Below are positions 11,523 through 23,099 of a DNA stretch of 64,000 nucleotides, in pieces. Position 1 is the first letter of the stretch; the number at the start of each line of letters is the position of its first letter. The translations under genes were made by a program, and so were the position numbers. The notes beneath the pieces were generated by a model. It saw only the letters and a program-made list of their open reading frames with translations, was not told the DNA's origin and ran no database searches. Source of the DNA: Anthonomus grandis grandis (lineage: Eukaryota; Arthropoda; Insecta; Coleoptera; Curculionidae); the NCBI RefSeq assembly GCF_022605725.1, contig NC_065556.1:1178001-1242000 (forward strand). The letters run 5' to 3'.

Positions 11523-11652
11523 AACAAACTCCAAGTCACAGGTCTCAAATTTATTAAATTAAAGTCAGATGATTACACGTGTTTCGCCCATACTAGGCAT
11601 CATCAGATCCACTTGTGTATTCACTACTAATTCATGTGACTTGGAGTTTGTT
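11523..11652 (-). repeat. 130-bp foldback unit carrying a hammerhead ribozyme
   Basis: The outer ends CAAACTCCAAGTCACA (11525-11540) and their exact reverse complement (11635-11650) enclose the unit. On the minus strand the centre carries a complete hammerhead core, so the outer repeats would extend stem I of the ribozyme. No protein or tail belongs to it. It looks like a small mobile or retroposed unit of unknown type. Confidence 0.7.
11565..11612 (-). ncRNA. Hammerhead ribozyme motif (type I-like)
   Basis: On the minus strand CTGATGA (11606-11600) is followed by a stem II with GCC/GGC pairing, then GAAA (11585-11582), a self-complementary CACGTG as stem III and TA before the expected cleavage point. 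These are the conserved catalytic boxes of a hammerhead ribozyme. Stem I begins with GAT/ATC and continues, after internal mismatches, into the 16-bp outer repeat. Stem II is short. Six-base palindromic stem III loops are known from hammerheads that cleave best as dimers. Activity is not shown. Confidence 0.7.
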
Positions 11653-12985
11653 TTCATTACTATTTATCTTTTAATAGACTTTAATAATATTTTCGTGAAA
11701 TCTATATTATATATTAAGAGTCCAGATTAGTTTTCTTACGATACATAATAAGTGAGATATTTAAATAAAATAATTAAAAAAATTATAATTCCATACATTT
11801 ATAAAACATTGATTTGAATTAGCTGAGTTAATTTTTTTGTTGGATATAATAGGTAAAAAAAACTTGTTCGATCTCTGTGAGATCATCTTAAAGGCTCTAA
11901 GTGATACTCAAAAACATTACTTAAATCGTACATTATAGTATAGTTACACTAAACTACTGTAGTACAACTAAAATTTAAGAAAACTAGCATTTAACAAAAT
12001 TTCTAAACTTTTTAAATTTAAAACTCAAAAGATTAAAATAGATGATCTTAGTAGCATAAAAATAATAAATAATTATTAAAAATCGAATATTTAACAAATA
12101 ATATGTCTCGTGCCACTCTTTTTAAGATTAAAATATATTTAAATTTAAGATTAAGATTTTAAAAACATTTCTTTATATAAAAAAATAAATACTTTTTTTA
12201 AATAGAAATTATATTTGCAACTAGATCATCATAATTCATAAATGTAGCATTTAAGAAATGAGTATTTTGCTCGAATACACCTTGTAAATACACCCACATT
12301 TATGTCGTAGATCGTCTTGATTAGTAATAATAATTGTAAAACCTTAATAAGTGCAAAGATTTATAGGATTTTAGTAATCTAGAGTTTTCATTTTTGTAAT
12401 CATATAAACCAACCTTAAAGGAAGAATTGCAACTATAGCTATAAGACAATCCTCTTTCAAGCAGGTAATCTTTTTATCAATTCTTTATAGAGAAAAAAAA
12501 AGCAAAACATTGATAAGTTATATGTTATTATAAGATCTTATGTATAATGTTTCCTTTTTTTTTATGTTAATAGTCATGTTGAAATAAACATTACTTAAGA
12601 TAAGCATATTTTAAATTTTTTAAAATAATTTAATAATATCTATAGAATTTGTTTTTTCAAAACCAAATGAAAATGTTGGATCTTTTTAGTACAGTAGCAA
12701 GTGCGGTTTTTAAATTATCGTTAATAAGTACATGATGGTTTGTATTTTTTTATGATCGGGACTTATAGTTTTATAAATATCTTAAATAGTAATTTTGGAA
12801 AAAATCCGTTTGGTGGTGTTTTCATTCTTGAAAGTAATATTAATATTCTCGTTATTGAGTTCTTTTACAATATATTTAGAGAGATACTAATATATACCCT
12901 ATATAAAGAGTTTTTTTATAACGGTTTAAATATGTTTCATTAGTTTTAAACAATATTTCATTAATTAATATACAATGCTTTTCTT
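11653..12985. other. AT-rich stretch, no gene seen
   Basis: I recognise nothing in this 1.3 kb. The frame at 12740-12943 has no motif and is rich in F, I and Y codons. Confidence 0.45.
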
Positions 12986-13893
12986 TAATGCTTTTCTTTA
13001 TATCACCCCCCCTCTCTATTTTTTGAACGGATCAATCCAAAATATTGAAACTTGAGGTAATGCAATTGAAGAATGAATACTATGTTTTAAGGCAAAATTG
13101 ACAGATGAAAATTTCAAGATGGCTGCTGGGCGCCATCTTGGAAAAAAAGTTAAATGGAAAGAGTGACATTTAACTTGATATATCGAATAAATACATTGAG
13201 TCCAAGGTCGATTGAGAAGATGCTGGAAATGGTTGCCTTGAACTTCTTGACATAGGAACAGTCGGTCCGAAATTTTACACCGAATATTTTCAAATACACT
13301 AACATCGATTGCTACAAATATTTGTTATTGTCTGTCATAAATCCAACTCTGAAGCAGGTTCAGTTTCGTACACCTTTTGCTTCAAATAGCCGTCGAGGAC
13401 CTGTAGAATAAACCAGCTCGCTCGCCAGGTTTGACGCCTCTAGACTTTTTTTTATGGGGCTATTTAAAGCAAAAGGTGTACAAAACTTAACCTGCTTCAG
13501 TATTGGATTTACGATAGACAATAACGAAGATTTGTAGAAATATCGATGTTAGTGTATGTGAAAATGTTCGGTGTGAAATTTCGGACCGACTGTTCTTGTG
13601 TCAAGAAGTTCAGGGCAACCATTTCCAGCATCCTCTCAATTAAACTCAATGTATTTATTCAATATATCAAGTTAAATGTTTATGTATTCAGGTAATTATT
13701 AAATGTTTTACCATTTTGTAGTAGGTAAAGATATGGAATTTATATTCTAGGGTTATAAAGTACCTACCCGTCAGGAGCTTCAAAATGATGTACTACAAGA
13801 CCACCATTTCCATTTAACTTTTTCTGCAAGATGGCGTCCAGCAGCCATTTATTATAGCCATTTATTATAGCCAGATATAAAGAGGGGGGGGGG
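12986..13893. mobile_element. Foldback element from two head-to-head Tc1/mariner ends
   Basis: The left arm (about 12990-13390) and right arm (about 13457-13890) are inverted copies: the stretches around 'CATCTTCTCAATC', 'GTCGGTCCGAAATTT' and the G-run next to 'AAGAGAGG' recur in reverse. The arms meet around a 65-bp loop at 13391-13456. Each arm starts inward with the coding end 'GYLKQKVY' of a transposase, so both arms are the 3' part of the same transposon. The right arm carries an extra roughly 120 bp (about 13679-13800). Inside each arm a copy of AAGATGGCTGCTGG...CCATCTT forms its own small hairpin. The ends share a C7-9 TCT run plus CTTTAATG-like sequence. No full transposase remains. 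Confidence 0.7.
13407..13490 (+). pseudogene. Tc1/mariner transposase C-terminal fragment
   Basis: In the foldback loop and right arm the plus strand reads 'ARSPGLTPLDFFLWGYLK' followed by 'QKVYKT' and a stop. The 'SPxLTPLDFFLWGYLK' block contains the last catalytic aspartate of IS630/Tc1/mariner transposases. The mirrored left arm repeats only 'GYLKQKVYET'. A 28-residue relic without function. Confidence 0.75.
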
Positions 13894-14217
13894 ACATTAA
13901 AGGAAATCACTGTATGTGCATATAACCACATCTATTGCAAATATTTTTAAATTAGTATTAGTGAAGTTTAGGATACAAATATAAAAAGATTATATTATTT
14001 TTATAACATTAGTTGTTAAGATGAAAATTTATGGTAAAGAATAATCTGGACTAGGTTGACCGTATCGAAATGCTAATATAAAAAACTAGAAAGAAATTTC
14101 GTTTCGTGTGAGGTTCACAATAGTCGATTTAGCAGAATTGGATGCTTTTTAATTTTATATATTTTTATTGTAGGTAAAGTGTAATGAGTTTCTATTTTAG
14201 TAAATCTGGAAACAAAT
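13894..14217. other. AT-rich gap, nothing recognised
   Basis: No coding or repeat feature is seen between the foldback element and the TAA tail of the next retroelement. Confidence 0.4.
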
Positions 14218-15244
14218 TAATAATAATAATAATAATTATAATAATAAATGTCTTTAATTCAAAATTTACAGATGTAGTTAATAATAATAACATTTTATAA
14301 TTAAGTACCCGAGAAGCAGGGCGCAGTCTAGCTAAGACAGCTACTCTACTGAACCCTACTCAACGGTCATAAACTCAAGCTACAATATAAAGATTTACTC
14401 TATTAAATTCATTAAATATCCAAATAAAGAACAATTTAAATAAATATTAAATAGCTAAATATAAAAAATTGCCAAAAATGAAATAAATAATTAAAGGCCT
14501 AAATTACGGGTTGAAGGTTAAATGTAAAAGATATTTCTTAAACTTTGATTTAAATGACTTCTGATCTAAAGTTGACAATTCAGTTGTTAGGTTATTGTAG
14601 AGTTTAATGGCATTGTACGTAAAAGAACGTTGAAACATTGCAGTCGAATGACGAGGAAGTGTCATCCTCTCCGGAAATCGGATCACTCTTGTGTGAACGT
14701 TTAAACGAGGAACAAATTTATTCCGTAAAGTGGAGGAAAGGGAGGGGTTTAATAAAACTTTAAATAAAAAATTACCTAAGTGTAACTCTCTGCGCCTGTC
14801 CATCCTCAACCAGTTAAGTGTAAAGCTCTTTAAATGTGTGTAAAATGTGATCGTATTTTCGTAATCCAAATATTAGCCGTGAGCAAGCATTTTGAACCAT
14901 CTGAATACGATTTTTATCTGCAGTGTCTAAGCAAGGACCATAAATAAAATCACAGCAGTTGAAGTTGGACAGGACCAGAGACTGACAAAGCATTTTTCTC
15001 AAATGAAAACTAAGAACCTAACGACTATTATATAAAATTTTCAACGATAAAAATGACTTCTGAATTAACAATTTAACATATTCACGAAACCTCAACTCAG
15101 TATCCAGGACAATGCCTAAATTTTTTGCACGATCCATCTTGGGTAGAGGAACATCATTTAATAAGATATTTAAATTATTTTTAAGAAAATCTTTTTTAGG
15201 TCCAAAAATCATAACATTTGATTTAAGAGGGTTAAGTTTTATAT
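14218..15244 (-). mobile_element. 5'-truncated non-LTR element (copy A) with (TTA)n tail
   Basis: On the minus strand the copy starts abruptly at about 15244, directly against the (TTA)n tail of the next copy. It encodes only the RT C-terminus and 3' UTR and ends in AATTAAAGACATTTA(TTA)n at 14250-14218. The terminal GACAT-(TTA)n end is shared with copies at 15245 and 33508, so the three belong to one clade. Confidence 0.75.
14504..15212 (-). pseudogene. RT C-terminal domain of copy A
   Basis: Three minus frames follow each other. 15212-15018 begins 'MIFGPKKDFLKNNLN' and contains 'KNLGIVLDTELRF', the block after the catalytic palm. 15002-14814 has 'QSLVLSNFNCCDFIYGPCL'. 14869-14504 has 'HTRVIRFPERMTLPRHSTA' and 'FQRSFTYNAIKLYNNL', the last conserved block of this clade. 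Frameshifts lie near 15010 and 14830. The catalytic YADD region is absent because of 5' truncation. Confidence 0.82.
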
Positions 15245-18200
15245 TATAATAATAATAATAAGACGTTTATTAGCCACCAATACAAAAAAAGCATAATTAC
15301 AGAAGGTAATATGATTATATACATGGAATTGAATATTAGTATATTAAACGAAGAGAGCATATTAAAAACAATAGGTTATATAAAGAATTTAGTTAACACA
15401 AGTAAGGCAACTAAAAAGTCATGCATTCAGACTTCCAGAAAAGAAGGAAACAACTTCCTGGATTCTGTTAAGGCTTATAATAGAAGAAGTGAGAGAAAAA
15501 AAAAACAATTCTTATAGACAAACTAAAAAAAAACAAATAGGTAGGCATATACTTATGAGGGGAAAAAGCAGTAGGGGGAAAAATGGATGAAACGGAATGA
15601 AAGAATTCTTCTTTTTTCTTCTTTTTTTTTTTAAACAGTTAATTTTTGAATAATAAATGTTAATAGAATATTTTACGTTGCATTCAGTTAGTTAGCATGT
15701 GCGTAGTATTTTAATAAAGAAAGGCATTCAAGAAAAATGAAGTTTGATTTAAAAGAAGAAGCTTGGTTTTTAATTTAAAAGTTTTTTCAGTGACAGTCAA
15801 ATTAATTATTTTGAACTTATTAATCAAATTTGGTACGACATAAGAAAAGGATCGCTTAAAGAGTTCTTTGCTATGGCTAGGAATTGTTAAAAGATATTTA
15901 CGTCTTATATTAAGATTATGCATATCAGTACGATAGGTAAGCTTTTCAAGTAAATAAGGCGGAGTTTTTGATTGAAGAATTTTGTAAGAAAAACATAAAA
16001 TATGTAATATTCGTCTATTGTGCATATTTAGCCAACCTGCTTCTTTTAATTTATAAGAAATATGTTGCCGTCTTCTTATACCAAATATAAGTCTTAAGCA
16101 AGAGTTTTGAAGTTTTTGAATTCTACCTGAGTCGGAGTTATCGAGACATGGTCCATAAATTGTGTCGCAAAAATTTAACGGTGATAGTACTAAAGCATCA
16201 CAGAGCAGTTTTTTGATACTTGAGCTTAAAAAATGTCTGACGATATATTGTTTTTAAGGCAGAATATCAATTTTTTAGTTTAAGGGTAACATGTTCTTTG
16301 AATCTAAGTTTATAGTCCATTACTAGTCCAAGATTTTTTGCAGAGTTTTTAAAACTTATTATATTGTAATTAAGGTGTACATTTAAATTATTTAAAATAT
16401 TAGTTCGATGATTGTCACTACAAAAAAGAATAGCTGCTGATTTAGTGGGGTTAATCTTTAGAAGTAATTTTTGAGTTTCTATATTTAAGGTATTTAAATC
16501 CTCATTTATATATTGATTAGCTTGGACAACATTAGTGTGATGAAATGAATAAAATAGCTGGGTGTCATCTGCATAGCAATGGTGCTTACAGTGTAAAATT
16601 TTTTTAGTAATTTGTGAAGTATAAAAAGTATAAAACAAAGGACCAAGAATGCTACCTTGGGGTACCCCAGAGGTAACATCCAGTGCATTTGATTTATTGT
16701 TATTAAGCACTACTCTTTGTTTTCGATTAAACAAGAAAGAAGACACCAATGCCAACGCAGACTCAGCAAAACCCATATATTCTAATATAGCCAGTAATAT
16801 TCTATGATTTATGTCAAAGGCTTTAGAAAAATCTAAGAGAATCAACACCGTAGCTTTATTTTTATCAAGTTCCTTAAAAATATCATCAGTCACTTTAGAT
16901 AAAGCGGTTGCACAACTATACCCCTTACGAAACCCAGACTGGTATTTAGGAATTAAATTATTTACATTTAAATATTGAACTATTTGATACTCCATAACTT
17001 TTTCTAATATTTTTGATAGTATAGGAAGTACAGATATTGAGCGAACATCATTAAATTCAACAGGATTTTTTATTTTGGGCAAAGGAATAACATTGGCTTC
17101 TTTCCATTGATCGGGAAAGCAGTTTTGTTCTAAACATACGTTTATAATATGAGTGAGTGGTTTAATTATGGCAGGACAACAAAGCAAAATCAGGGTAATG
17201 TTTAACTGATCAACGCCAAATGCTTTAGATTTAATAGATTTTAAGTAATTTATTATTATATCTTGTGTCACCAAATTAAATTTAAATTCAGCCAAATAAT
17301 TTAACCTATGTTTTTTAAAATACCCAACAAATTCTTCGTCAGGGTTATTATTGTTTTTGTTAATATTAGAAAAAAAAAATTAAGTTTATCTACATCTTGC
17401 ATAAGAGGAGGAAGTTGTATATTTGATTTATTAGAAATATTTAGTTTATTAAGTTCTTGCCATGTTTCTTTGTTATTACATACTCTAAATCTGTGGCCAG
17501 GTATGCCTTTTTTTCCGCCCTAATTGAACTAGTTGCAAGATTTCTGTACTGCTTATAATTTTCCCAATCCTCGCGACTTTTGGTGTTTTTAAATTTACGT
17601 AAAGCCGAGTTGCGAAGTCTTTGTATAAATCTAATATTAGGAGTAATCCAGGGGCAATATGGTCTAGTTTTACCCTTTACGTTTTTTATAGGAGCATGTA
17701 AGTTAATTAATTCTAATAAAGATTGAGTAAAAAAAAAACTTTATTATTTAAATCGGCCATATTGTACATATTATGCCAGGGAATCGATTCAATATCAGAC
17801 TGAAATAAACAAGTGTTGATATTTTGTAAATTTCTATAAGTGAAATTATAAATTTGAGGCTTAGGTATATCAAAGTTTATGTTGCAGTAAATTAGCATAT
17901 GATCCGATATTTCAATATCCCTTATTCCACAATTCTCCACCGACTCTAAATTTGAGAAAAGTAAATCAATTAAAGACATAGTGGTGTTGGATATTCTGTT
18001 AGGGTCAGTTATAAGCTGTTGCAAACCATATAATTCAGTAATTTCGTTTAATGATACCTTAAAATTCAAATCTAAAAAATTTATATTAAAGTCACCCAAA
18101 AGTAAAATAGACTCATAGTTAACATAAAAGTCGGTCATAATATTTTCAAGACGGGAATAGAATAGATGTATGTCGCTCTTGGGAGGACGATATATATTAC

Positions 18201-18540
18201 CAATTAAAACTTTTTGATTATTTACTTTTAATTCGATTCAGACATTCTCAAGATAATCGCATGTTTCCTTAAGAACTTCACGATAGTCGATACATGATTT
18301 TACATAAACAGCTATACCACCTCCCCTGCTTAATCGATCTTGCCGTATGAGACTATAATTTTGCAATTCTATGACTTCGTTGGTAACCCCTGTATGTAAA
18401 CATGTCTCTGAAACCCCAATCAAATCATATTGATAACTATCTACATGTACTTGAAAAATATTAAAATTATTTAAGATGGACCTTGCGTTAATGTGTGCAC
18501 ATGAAAACATTATTTTAAAGCAAAATAGAAAATTTTTTGT
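15245..18540 (-). mobile_element. Non-LTR element copy B (EN + RT), 3.3 kb
   Basis: This minus-strand element has an endonuclease domain, a reverse transcriptase and a 3' UTR (15710-15263), and ends in AATAAACGTCTTA(TTA)n at 15262-15245. No ORF1 was recognised upstream of 18510, so the copy is probably 5'-truncated between ORF1 and ORF2 or has lost ORF1. Its RT is about as decayed as that of copy C and more decayed than the copy at 33.5-38 kb. Confidence 0.8.
15711..18510 (-). pseudogene. ORF2 (APE endonuclease + reverse transcriptase) of copy B
   Basis: The endonuclease nicks target DNA and the RT copies the RNA from the nick. The endonuclease N-terminus (18510-18238) reads 'HINARSILNNFNIF', 'GVSETCL' and 'DRLSRGGGIAVYV'. 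The next frame (18138-17713) has 'LLLGDFNINFL' and 'IEISDHMLIYC' (D, N and the terminal SDH catalytic residues). RT (17295-16267) has 'YQSGFRKGYSCATALSKV', 'LDFSKAFDINHRI', 'SGVPQGSILGPL' and the catalytic 'CYADDTQLF'. The tail (16266-15711) has 'HNLNIRRKYLLTIPSHSK' and 'KRSFSYVVPNL'. Frameshifts near 18190, 17700, 17300 and 16260 break it. The catalytic boxes are preserved but the protein is not continuous. Confidence 0.88.
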
Positions 18541-19017
18541 TAAACAATTAAGGTAAGTAAGTACAGGAAAAGGAGAAAAAAAAGGGAAAAAGGGTTAGAA
18601 TAGGGAGTATATGCTTACAAAAACACTTATTTACTTTATTTTTATTGTGTTTGTACTATCCTACTCAATACAAAGAAACTTTAAGCAAAACAGAAAATTA
18701 TAGTACCTATAAATACGTTAAAAAATAAATCTTTGCATTTAATTATTTACCATTTTCAATATTTTGGCTTTATTGTTATTATATGTATATGTATTTAGTA
18801 ATCATTAGCGTAGAAATATCATTAAACAATATTAGTACCTAGCTTTCAATCATGAATATTATCTACAACTTATTGTTTACAAAATATTGCAATTCAGAAA
18901 AAAGAACAAAGAAAAAAGCCTTTAATTTATTTTTATATCAACTAGGCATGCAGAGAAATTTTTAAATTTTTATTATAATAATAGTATGCAAAAGCCAGTC
19001 GATCTTTAAATATAAGT
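18541..19017. other. AT-rich gap, no feature seen
   Basis: No coding signal or repeat boundary is recognised between the endonuclease start of copy B and the downstream remnant. Confidence 0.4.
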
Positions 19018-20460
19018 TTAGTTTAGAGTATAAGAACGTCTGTATTTATTTTTTAGGAAGATATAAAGAAACATTTTCATTATAATAGTAAAATACATGC
19101 ACAACCTAATGACCAATATATTAACGTATTTAATTAGAGAATTCATTAGAGTACCTGTTTTATGTGAAGTCCAGTGTTTACCAGCTGTCATTTTTTCCAT
19201 TGAACTAACCAACACTAGTTTCGCGATGACAAGAAGAAAGCTGGTTAAGTAAATTCAGGTCATGGTTTATTAAAGAAGATGCATGCAAATAATCCTGATG
19301 ATTGAAGTTAAGATAAACCTGTGTATCATCGGCAAAAGCTCTCAGTTTACAGTACTTTAATGATTTAAGTATATTTGAGGTGTAGATTATGAATAATAAT
19401 GGTCCCAAGATTGACCCTTGAGGTACGCCTAATAAAATTCTAGCTTCTTTGGAAAAAGAATTATTTACAAATATTTTTTGAAATCTGTTATGCAGATATG
19501 ATTTAATCAACATTACCGAACCATCCAGAAGTCCATAAAATTTCAGTTTCGCCAATAGAAGTTCATGATTGATCGTGTCGAACGCTTTCGAAAAGTCTAA
19601 CAGAATCAAAGCAGTAGACAACTTTATCTATTGACGTTATTATGTCATCAGTAACTCCAATTAGGGCAACATCAGTACTCAAATCCTTTCTAAAGCCACA
19701 CTCCGGGTTCCAAACTCCCGGAGTCTCCGGGATAATTTTATTCACACCGCAGTACTGATCAACTGATCAATCAATCAACTCATTATACAGAACCCTTTCT
19801 AAAATCTTTAACAAAGCCGGTAATATACTAATTATTCTCAGATCACCATAGTTGGATTTTTTACTTTCGGAAGTGGCTTACCTATTGATAATTTCCACTG
19901 ATCAGGAAAATAACTTTGTTCTATACAACAATTGACTATGTGTGTAATGTAAACATCCAAGAAGGGACTGCAATATTTAAGTAATTTGGCAGTAATTCCA
20001 TCTACCCCCGAAGCATTTGTTTTTATACCATTTAGTATTTTATTAATTTGAGCAACACTAGCTAAATTAAAATTAAACTGAATATTGTCGTTGAAAATAT
20101 TTTCATTGTAAAAATTAATTTTAGCTAAAGAGTCTGACGTATTCTGCAAAAATTCACTGAAAAATGAGTTTATATCTTCAGGATTAAGTAAATAATCCGG
20201 AATATTCAAATCATTATTTAAACAAACATTAAAAGATTTAAGAGTCCTCCAGGTTTTTTAAATATTTTTTTCAGCGCATATATTAGATAAATATAGTTTT
20301 TTTCCCTTCGTACCATAGACAACGTAAGATTTCGCAACCTTTTATAGTTTTCCCAGTCGTGTACATTTCGGGACCTCTTGAATTCTCGAAGCGCTGCGTC
20401 TCTTTGTCGCATAAAAACCTTAATATTATAATTGCCAAACTTCAAAATTGATTTCTTTTA
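19018..20460 (-). pseudogene. Non-LTR RT remnant (copy C)
   Basis: Minus frames give 'LREFKRSRNVHDWENYKRL' (20445-20218), 'IKTNASGVDGITAKLLKYC' and 'IEQSYFPDQWKLSIGKPLP' (20209-19838), then 'LLDFSKAFDTINHELLLAK', 'LGVPQGSILGPLLFIIYTS' and 'CKLRAFADDTQVYLNF' (19621-19205). The catalytic box is FADD and intact. After 'DLNLLNQLS' the RT sequence stops near 19230 and turns into unrelated sequence, so the 3' half and tail are missing. A small unrelated frame (19215-19018) follows. Frameshifts lie near 20213, 19830 and 19620. The copy is related to those at 15 kb and 34 kb, sharing their motif style and the order of blocks. Confidence 0.82.
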
Positions 20461-21095
20461 AGAGCTCATTCTTTAAGTTTTTGTGTGGCGGATACATATT
20501 AAGAGATCTTAAGGTACTACCTAGTAGATGCTACGCAATATCTACAATTTTGGTAAGGTTCTAAGGTTGATAGATGACTTGGCACATGGTAAAATTTGGG
20601 CAGAACCATTTTGATAGATTTGGGTAAACTAATAATTTTTTATCTGAGAGATGATGACACCAGATGGCTTCCCTATCTATAGAAAAGTCTATTTACGTCT
20701 TATGTTTTTGTGAGTTTAATTTATAATCTTGCCTAAAGCATGAGTTTTAAAAAAAACAGACTAACAAGCTTTAAGGGTTTCCTGTTTTTTTTTCTTGGAA
20801 AAAAAATCTACATTCCTACTTGGGTAGGTTTGCATGTGGTATATAGTCAATTCATTTTAATAATTTATATTGTTATTAATTTCAAATTTAAATGGTTTTA
20901 TCTTTGATTTCAACTTTATAAAGGCATCAAACTTTTTAAAGCGAAACTTCATTGAAAATGTATTTTGCTCGCCTAAAAAATCCCTCGGTTACGGATCTAA
21001 CATGTGTGACATGCTTTCTTTTTTTGGCCTTATCTACCCTTTGGAACTACTATTTGAATCTTTTCACCGTTCAATTGTTGCTTCATACACTATAT
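20461..21095. other. AT-rich stretch, no gene seen
   Basis: No domain or repeat is recognised. The plus frame at 20870-21133 is low-complexity and runs into the hairpin arm. Confidence 0.4.
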
Positions 21096-21525
21096 TGAGT
21101 TACTTATTATATTGGGTATTACGTCACTTATAGCAAAAATCAATTTAGAAATTTTTTTTTTATCTCACACGCTCAACAATTATTGAAAAGAAGAAGAAAA
21201 TAGACTTATTCACGTATTTAAAAGAAATATGAACTTAAATCTGTAACGATACCGTTCGATATATTTAATTTAATTTAAGTTCAATAAGTTTTAAATACAA
21301 TAATTTACTTGAGGTATAATAGATTTTTTTTATATACCTAGGAGCTGAGGTTCAATCTATTAATCTCGAACGGTATCGTTACAGATTTAAGTTCATATTT
21401 CTTTTAAATACGTGAATAAGTCTATTTTCTTCTTCTTTTCAATAATTGTTGAGCGTGTGAGATAAAAAATTTCTAAATTGATTTTTGCTATAAGTGACGT
21501 AATACCCAATATAATAAGTAACTCA
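21096..21525. repeat. Long near-perfect inverted repeat (about 160-bp arms, 108-bp loop)
   Basis: The left arm 21096-21258 is the reverse complement of 21367-21525 almost without mismatch; the main difference is a longer T-run in the left arm (near 21150) than the matching A-run in the right (near 21465). The 108-bp loop has no frame. A transcript would fold into a long double-stranded hairpin. There is no transposase and no recognised terminal motif. It could be a foldback MITE or a recent inverted duplication. Confidence 0.88.
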
Positions 21526-22574
21526 TTATGAATTCGTCACAACAATACAGATTTTACTTATACACTATATTCTCATTCTATTATTTGCATCACCCATATT
21601 GTGAAATCTTAATATATTACTCTAAGCCCATGGTCTGAGATCCACCAAATACACTTGAGTGAACTACTGGATGTCGTAATATCCTTCATAAGTCTTAGTT
21701 TTGGCTGACTGTATTATCCAACCATGTCTAGTTGTCAACCAGGACGAGAACGAAGGATGAACTACAGGTATCGTAATATAATCATATTATACATAAGCGA
21801 TATAATCTTTACTACTAAAAAATTAAAAGATAAATGTTTATGAAAAATACCATCATTGGCGCAGGCAGTAGGATTGTTCGGTCATTGGGATTATTCGTCT
21901 GGTTGCATCACAAACTTAAAGGCTAGTTTTTCCGACTTTCTTTTAAAGCTTGGTCCACAAGAGCATTCAGATATATAAGTAATTTCTTTAGGATTTAACA
22001 AGCAATATTTATTTTTTCCATCCAATGTACAGTAGTATTCTACAGGCGGCAATGGATGTGAGTGGAGCGATCCAAAGGTGGACCAATTGTTCAGGAGTTT
22101 CCAGAGGGTGCAACAATATGGTTCACAAAATTCTTTCGGTTATTTTCAATTCGTCTAAATTTACTTCTTCGAGGGTCAATTTTAAAATGTTGTTGCTGCT
22201 TGGTACATACAAAAAGTTGAAAAACTCTAACACATATTGGAACTGTGATGTACTTTCACTTTCATAGGTTTTATTACCCATCTTTAAAGGGCACATAGAC
22301 ATGGATGATGGGTTTAAAAACGTTGTAAAGTCCTTGCTAATATTTGTCTTAGGTGATTATCTCATTTAGAGAAATGACCGAAATTTCGTTTTTCTTTAGG
22401 CGTTAAATGGCAATTCTTTGGTGGTTAACACTGGTTAACAGGCATGTATTGTGTGAAATTGTTAGCAGCAGGTATCGTTCATCTTTCGTTAGGGTGGTTG
22501 TTTGCAGAACAAAAGATCTTTTGGTTGTAATAATTTATTTTCATAATTTTCTTACGTAAGAAGTATACTGGGTA
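21526..22574. other. No recognised gene; mixed sequence
   Basis: The GC content is slightly higher than in the surroundings at 21620-21780 and 22020-22130. The plus frame 22025-22267 and the opposite strand were read, and neither shows a domain I know. Confidence 0.35.
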
Positions 22575-22910
22575 TCTTTTTTAATTTTTAAGTTAAAAAA
22601 ATTAAATTTGGTACGTGGGTGTGATACTCAAATTGAGATTGGCTGACGTATTCAGTTATTTTCTGTCACTTCCGGTTGAACCAGAAATGATCCTAACTTT
22701 CTTATTTTAAATAGGATCTCCCAGTTTTTTTGACATATTTTGATAGAAAATGACATCCCAAGAATTTCAATCAAATTTTGACACCTAACTTTTAAATTGT
22801 TTAATTTTTATATTTCAATTTAGAGTGCCATGAATAAGTTAAAATTGTTAATCTTACATCAAGTAGTCCTAGAAGAATATAATTGACTATATTTTGCTTT
22901 TTACAGCGTT
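22575..22910 (+). repeat. Left arm of a large inverted repeat pair
   Basis: This stretch matches the reverse complement of 26160-26510 at roughly four of five bases. Shared blocks include 'AAATTGAGATTGG', 'TTTCTTATTTTAAAT', 'GAGTGCCATGAATAA' and 'ACATCAAGTAGTCCTAGAA'. Each arm holds a TTCCGGTT..AACC.GAA palindrome. Together the arms bracket 3.2 kb with hAT-like and other sequence. They look like long terminal inverted repeats of an old DNA element or of two inverted copies of a repeat. Confidence 0.7.
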
Positions 22911-22914
22911 CCTC

Positions 22915-23040
22915 GATTAGTGATGTAAAAAGCAAGATTTCTTGTCTTGCTCGGCAACTTCTTGTCTTGTCCTGCTAAACAAAACAAGAAGTAAAACTAC
23001 TTCTTGTCTAGAGCAACAAAATATACACTTTATCTGTTTT
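22915..23040 (+). repeat. hAT-type 5' terminus with TCTTGTCTTG subterminal repeats
   Basis: The sequence TAGTGATGTAAAAAGC (near 22918) fits the hAT end consensus (YARNG...). It is followed by several copies of CAAGAAGT/CTTCTTGTC within 100 bases. It lies directly upstream of the hAT transposase remnant in the same orientation. No matching right end was found. Confidence 0.45.
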
Positions 23041-23099
23041 GCTCATGTTTTAAATTTAGCTGTTCAAGACTTAAGTTATAAATAAAAGTTATAAATAAT

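Noticed and set aside
15311..15517. Plus-strand frame of 68 residues
   Set aside because: It lies in the 3' UTR of retroelement copy B, antisense to it, and has no motif.
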